Of a DNA stretch of 64,000 bases, positions 61,349-64,000 are shown piece after piece; position 1 is the stretch's first letter; the number at the start of each line of letters is the position of its first letter. The position numbers and the translations under genes were made by a program. Origin of the DNA: Nelumbo lutea. Lineage: Eukaryota; Streptophyta; Magnoliopsida; Proteales; Nelumbonaceae. The DNA is taken from the NCBI GenBank assembly GCA_022828595.1, contig JAKGHH010000002.1, positions 40,828,222-40,892,221 on the forward strand. The letters are read 5' to 3'. The notes beneath the pieces are model-generated. The model did not search any database. It saw nothing but the letters and a program-made list of their open reading frames with translations, and was not told where the DNA came from.

Positions 61349-62674
61349 ATGGGAATTCAGAGAGACAGGGTGAGGTTTAATGTTGGAGGTAGGATCTTCG
61401 AGACTACGGCGACCACTCTGGCAAACGCCGGCCGGAACTCTCTATTTGGAGCAATGTTTGATGAGAATTGGAACCTGCAACCTGGCGAGGCCGGTGAGTA
61501 CTTCATCGATCGAAATCCTTCGTGCTTCGCCGTCCTTCTCGATCTTCTCCGAACTGGGGAGCTCCACATTCCTGCCAATATACCTGAGAAGCTACTATAC
61601 CGAGAAGCTCTCTACTATGGCCTGCTCGACCATGTTCGAACTGCTAAATGGGGCCAATTTGATGGAAACCGGCTGAGGCTGGCAGGGTCTATAATGGGTC
61701 GAGCGCCGGGCGACGGTACGGCAATCCGGGCAGGTCCTGATGGTGGCTGTTGTGTTGCCCACGGCAGCATGGTGCACGTCTACGACTGGATGCTTGAAGA
61801 ACACCAGCCAATTAATCTCGATTATCAGAGAGTCAACGATGTTGGGTGGATCGACTCAGAGAACATAGTGGTCAGTGCCTGCGAGAGGTTAGGCAGAGGA
61901 GATGGTGGAATGGGCCTGTTCAGCTCATCCACAGGCGAGCTGAGGTACAAGTTTCAGGTGAGCCATGAGAATCAGGTCAAGAGTTTCACGGCTGGAGCCT
62001 TGAGCTTTACTGCAGACTACAAGATTCTTGCTAGTTGCAAAGGCAGGAGCAACGAGTATGGAATTGGTGTATGGGACCAAATCACAGGGAAACAGATAGA
62101 TTTCTTTTATGAACCTCCGGGTTGGTCCATTGGTGATGCAGACAAGCTTCAATGGCTTCAAGGGACTAACTGCTTGCTGGTTGCAACCTTGTTTCCTAGA
62201 AAGGACAACTGTTACATCAGCCTGTTGGATTTCAGAGACAGGAGGATAGTCTGGTCCTGGTCAGACATTGGGGCTCCTGTAACAGTGGATGAGAAGCGGG
62301 TCCGTGATGCCATTGCAATGGAGGAGACTAGCTCCATCTGTGTGGTAAATGAGTATGAGGACTTGGGTTTCATGGATCTAAGAAGCACAGCAGGGAGCGT
62401 GAGGTGGAGCTCAAGGAGCAGGCTGATGAAGGGGAAGATGCCCGACGAGCCGTGCTATCCGAAGTTGGCATTGCACGGCGGCCAACTCTTCTCCTCCATG
62501 AATGATTGTGTCTCTGTCTTTTGTGGGCCGGACTGGGTGTTGACCTCTAGGCTCCAATGTAGCTTTGGGGGTTCCATCTGTGATTTCTCAATTGGAGGTG
62601 ATCGGCTTTTTGCTCTTCACAGTGAGGAGAATGTGTTTGATATATGGGAGACTCCACCCCCACCGATCCTTTGA
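61349..62674 (+). CDS. BTB/POZ domain protein with C-terminal WD-like propeller (At2g24240/At4g30940 type)
   Basis: 441 residues in one exon. Residues about 7-100 are a T1-type (KCTD-like) BTB domain: VRFNVGGRIFETTATTL, FIDRNPSCFAVLLDLLRTGELHIP, and LYREALYYGL. The rest (about 125-438) is a set of beta-propeller-like repeats, with words such as VYDWML, GIGVWDQITGK, ISLLDFRDRRIVWSW, LGFMDLRSTAG and VFDIWETPPP. Arabidopsis At2g24240 and At4g30940 have the same build and nearly the same length (established knowledge, from memory). BTB proteins of this kind commonly bind CUL3 and present substrates to a ubiquitin ligase, with the propeller as the substrate side; that role is inferred here. The start is well placed (AACCATGGGA) and no stop or frameshift is present. 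No neighbour shares its promoter convincingly. Confidence 0.93.
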   Translation: MGIQRDRVRFNVGGRIFETTATTLANAGRNSLFGAMFDENWNLQPGEAGEYFIDRNPSCFAVLLDLLRTGELHIPANIPEKLLYREALYYGLLDHVRTAKWGQFDGNRLRLAGSIMGRAPGDGTAIRAGPDGGCCVAHGSMVHVYDWMLEEHQPINLDYQRVNDVGWIDSENIVVSACERLGRGDGGMGLFSSSTGELRYKFQVSHENQVKSFTAGALSFTADYKILASCKGRSNEYGIGVWDQITGKQIDFFYEPPGWSIGDADKLQWLQGTNCLLVATLFPRKDNCYISLLDFRDRRIVWSWSDIGAPVTVDEKRVRDAIAMEETSSICVVNEYEDLGFMDLRSTAGSVRWSSRSRLMKGKMPDEPCYPKLALHGGQLFSSMNDCVSVFCGPDWVLTSRLQCSFGGSICDFSIGGDRLFALHSEENVFDIWETPPPPIL

Positions 62675-64000
62675 TTCAGTACAAGGCGCCAGCGCCGGCT
62701 CCCTTCTTCCATGAAAGCGTTTGACATATGGGTGTTTTCTATTTTTCTCATAGATTATAGAACTTAGATTGTGCAAAATTTTGACATACTACAGGGGAAT
62801 TTAGATTCTTGAGTTTGCACAGAGATTGTTCATAATTGTTGAAAGGAATGGAATTGATTTTTATTTGGGTAAAGAATGAAATTGATCGTTTTAGCTACCA
62901 TAGGCATAGTTTGAATTTATTGAGACCATCCTTCATTTTCAGATCTCTCTCTCTCTCTCCCCACTTTTCCAGTTTTCTTTTTTCAAAGTTGGTTCTCTCT
63001 AGTCTCTACTGTAGTCTGTAGCTTTTGCTCTTCTGAAAACCGGTCTGAGTAAGATTACGCAACAGCTTTGCTGGGGAAAAGAATGTTGCACAAAAATTCT
63101 TCTCATGGGAGCAGTTACAAGGCCAAGCTGGCTCGTTGAGTGGAACAATGAAAGTAGTTGCTCTGAATAAGTTTGCGGAAGTTTTGCTTCAGTTGAGCTT
63201 GATTACCTAATCAATTTTCCCAGTGGGCCCTATCTGGAAACTTCTTTACCATTTCATGAGCCCATTTGAACCAACAATAGTGAATGTTCGTGGAATACCA
63301 AACCCATCCAGACCACCCACCTCCCCACCCAGAAAGAAAAAGGAAATAGAGAAATAAAAATTCCAAAAGAATAATTGAACAGGATATTTCTCATTAAAAA
63401 ATTACAAATACCCAAGTCAATGAAACTCTGATTCAGTCGCCTCTAGAAGGAAAAATGTATCTCAGTGGGTCCCACGAAAAAAACAAAAGAAAAGAGAAAA
63501 ATAACCGACAAGACCAAGAATGTACAACACTACAACCCCCTAGGAAAGGGCAAAGGGGGAAAGGAAAGAGCAGTCTAAGCCGGTCCATAGAACCATGATA
63601 AGGCCCAGTGCATCACCATGTTAACCGGAAAAAGTGGGCAAAAGCCCGGGTCCCATCATGGTCCAAGAGACCAGCTTAGCGTATGAATGAAGGAAAACCA
63701 TGAATGATGAATGGAATTTAGCAGCACCTACGCCTCAAAAGTTGCATGAGATGCTATTATAAAAATTGCCATGAATTTTTCCCTTTTGATAGCTCAGTAT
63801 TTTATATATCCAATTTTCTCCGCTATATGCAAAACCTCAATAATCTAAATGGAACAGAGAACTGAATCTGATCGCTGCAAATGAGACCTGAAATTGCACT
63901 TTAGTCCATCAATTGAGTGAGTCCTTGTCCTTTTATCCATCTTGGTTGCATCACAAAGAAATGGAAAAAAACTGGTTGTTGGACACAGACAGATTACAGA
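62675..64000. other. 3' UTR of the BTB gene and downstream DNA, no gene seen
   Basis: The first few hundred bases should be 3' UTR. A (CT)n tract lies at 62944-62959. From 63330 on the sequence is A-rich with no supported open frame; it might be the 3' UTR of a minus-strand gene beyond the window, but nothing shows this. Confidence 0.4.

Noticed and set aside
1..64000. tRNA, rRNA or organelle insertions
   Set aside because: No cloverleaf-like or rRNA-like sequence and no organelle gene text was noticed, though a tRNA scan was not possible by eye.

Overview
The window is nuclear DNA of a flowering plant. The genes carry GT-AG introns, the coding islands are small, and most of the sequence is layered plant transposons: Ty3/Gypsy LTR elements of the Tat type, LINE pieces, Tourist-like and foldback MITEs, and degenerate satellites. 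Two host genes are well supported. I cannot name the species; the protein sequences look like a eudicot or early-diverging angiosperm.

Layout. 1-1903: no convincing gene, a pyrimidine-rich leader-like stretch. 1904-11742: a complete but decayed Ty3/Gypsy Tat-lineage retrotransposon with two LTRs, a primer-binding site, gag, protease, reverse transcriptase, two RNase H domains, integrase, and a separate spliced antisense gene with its own TATA box between integrase and the 3' LTR. 11743-12042: a truncated MITE abutting the 3' LTR. 12655-24264 (minus): an 11-exon gene for a UBP23-like ubiquitin-specific protease, reconstructed as 971 residues with all junctions in frame. Its core promoter and CT-rich leader are at about 24265-24490, and a short head-to-head ORF lies at 24731-24889. 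25.5-60 kb: gene-poor repeat country with a split LINE, two solo LTRs (one inserted into the LINE), a hidden ~165-bp tandem array, several TAA-flanked MITEs, hairpin elements, minisatellites, and two related ~550-bp segments at 48.5-49.1 and 60.0-60.5 kb. 61349-62674 (plus): an intronless BTB/POZ protein gene of 441 residues. 62675-64000: no gene seen.

The two host genes both act in the ubiquitin system, one removing ubiquitin and the other probably a substrate adaptor for a CUL3 ligase. They are about 37 kb apart and I see no sign of co-regulation. The most unusual structure is the antisense gene of the Tat element, a Transposase_28-like head plus an alanine-rich coiled coil, read from its own promoter opposite to gag-pol. 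The LTRs of the same element hold three 40-bp repeats that are each a palindrome-capable arm pair.
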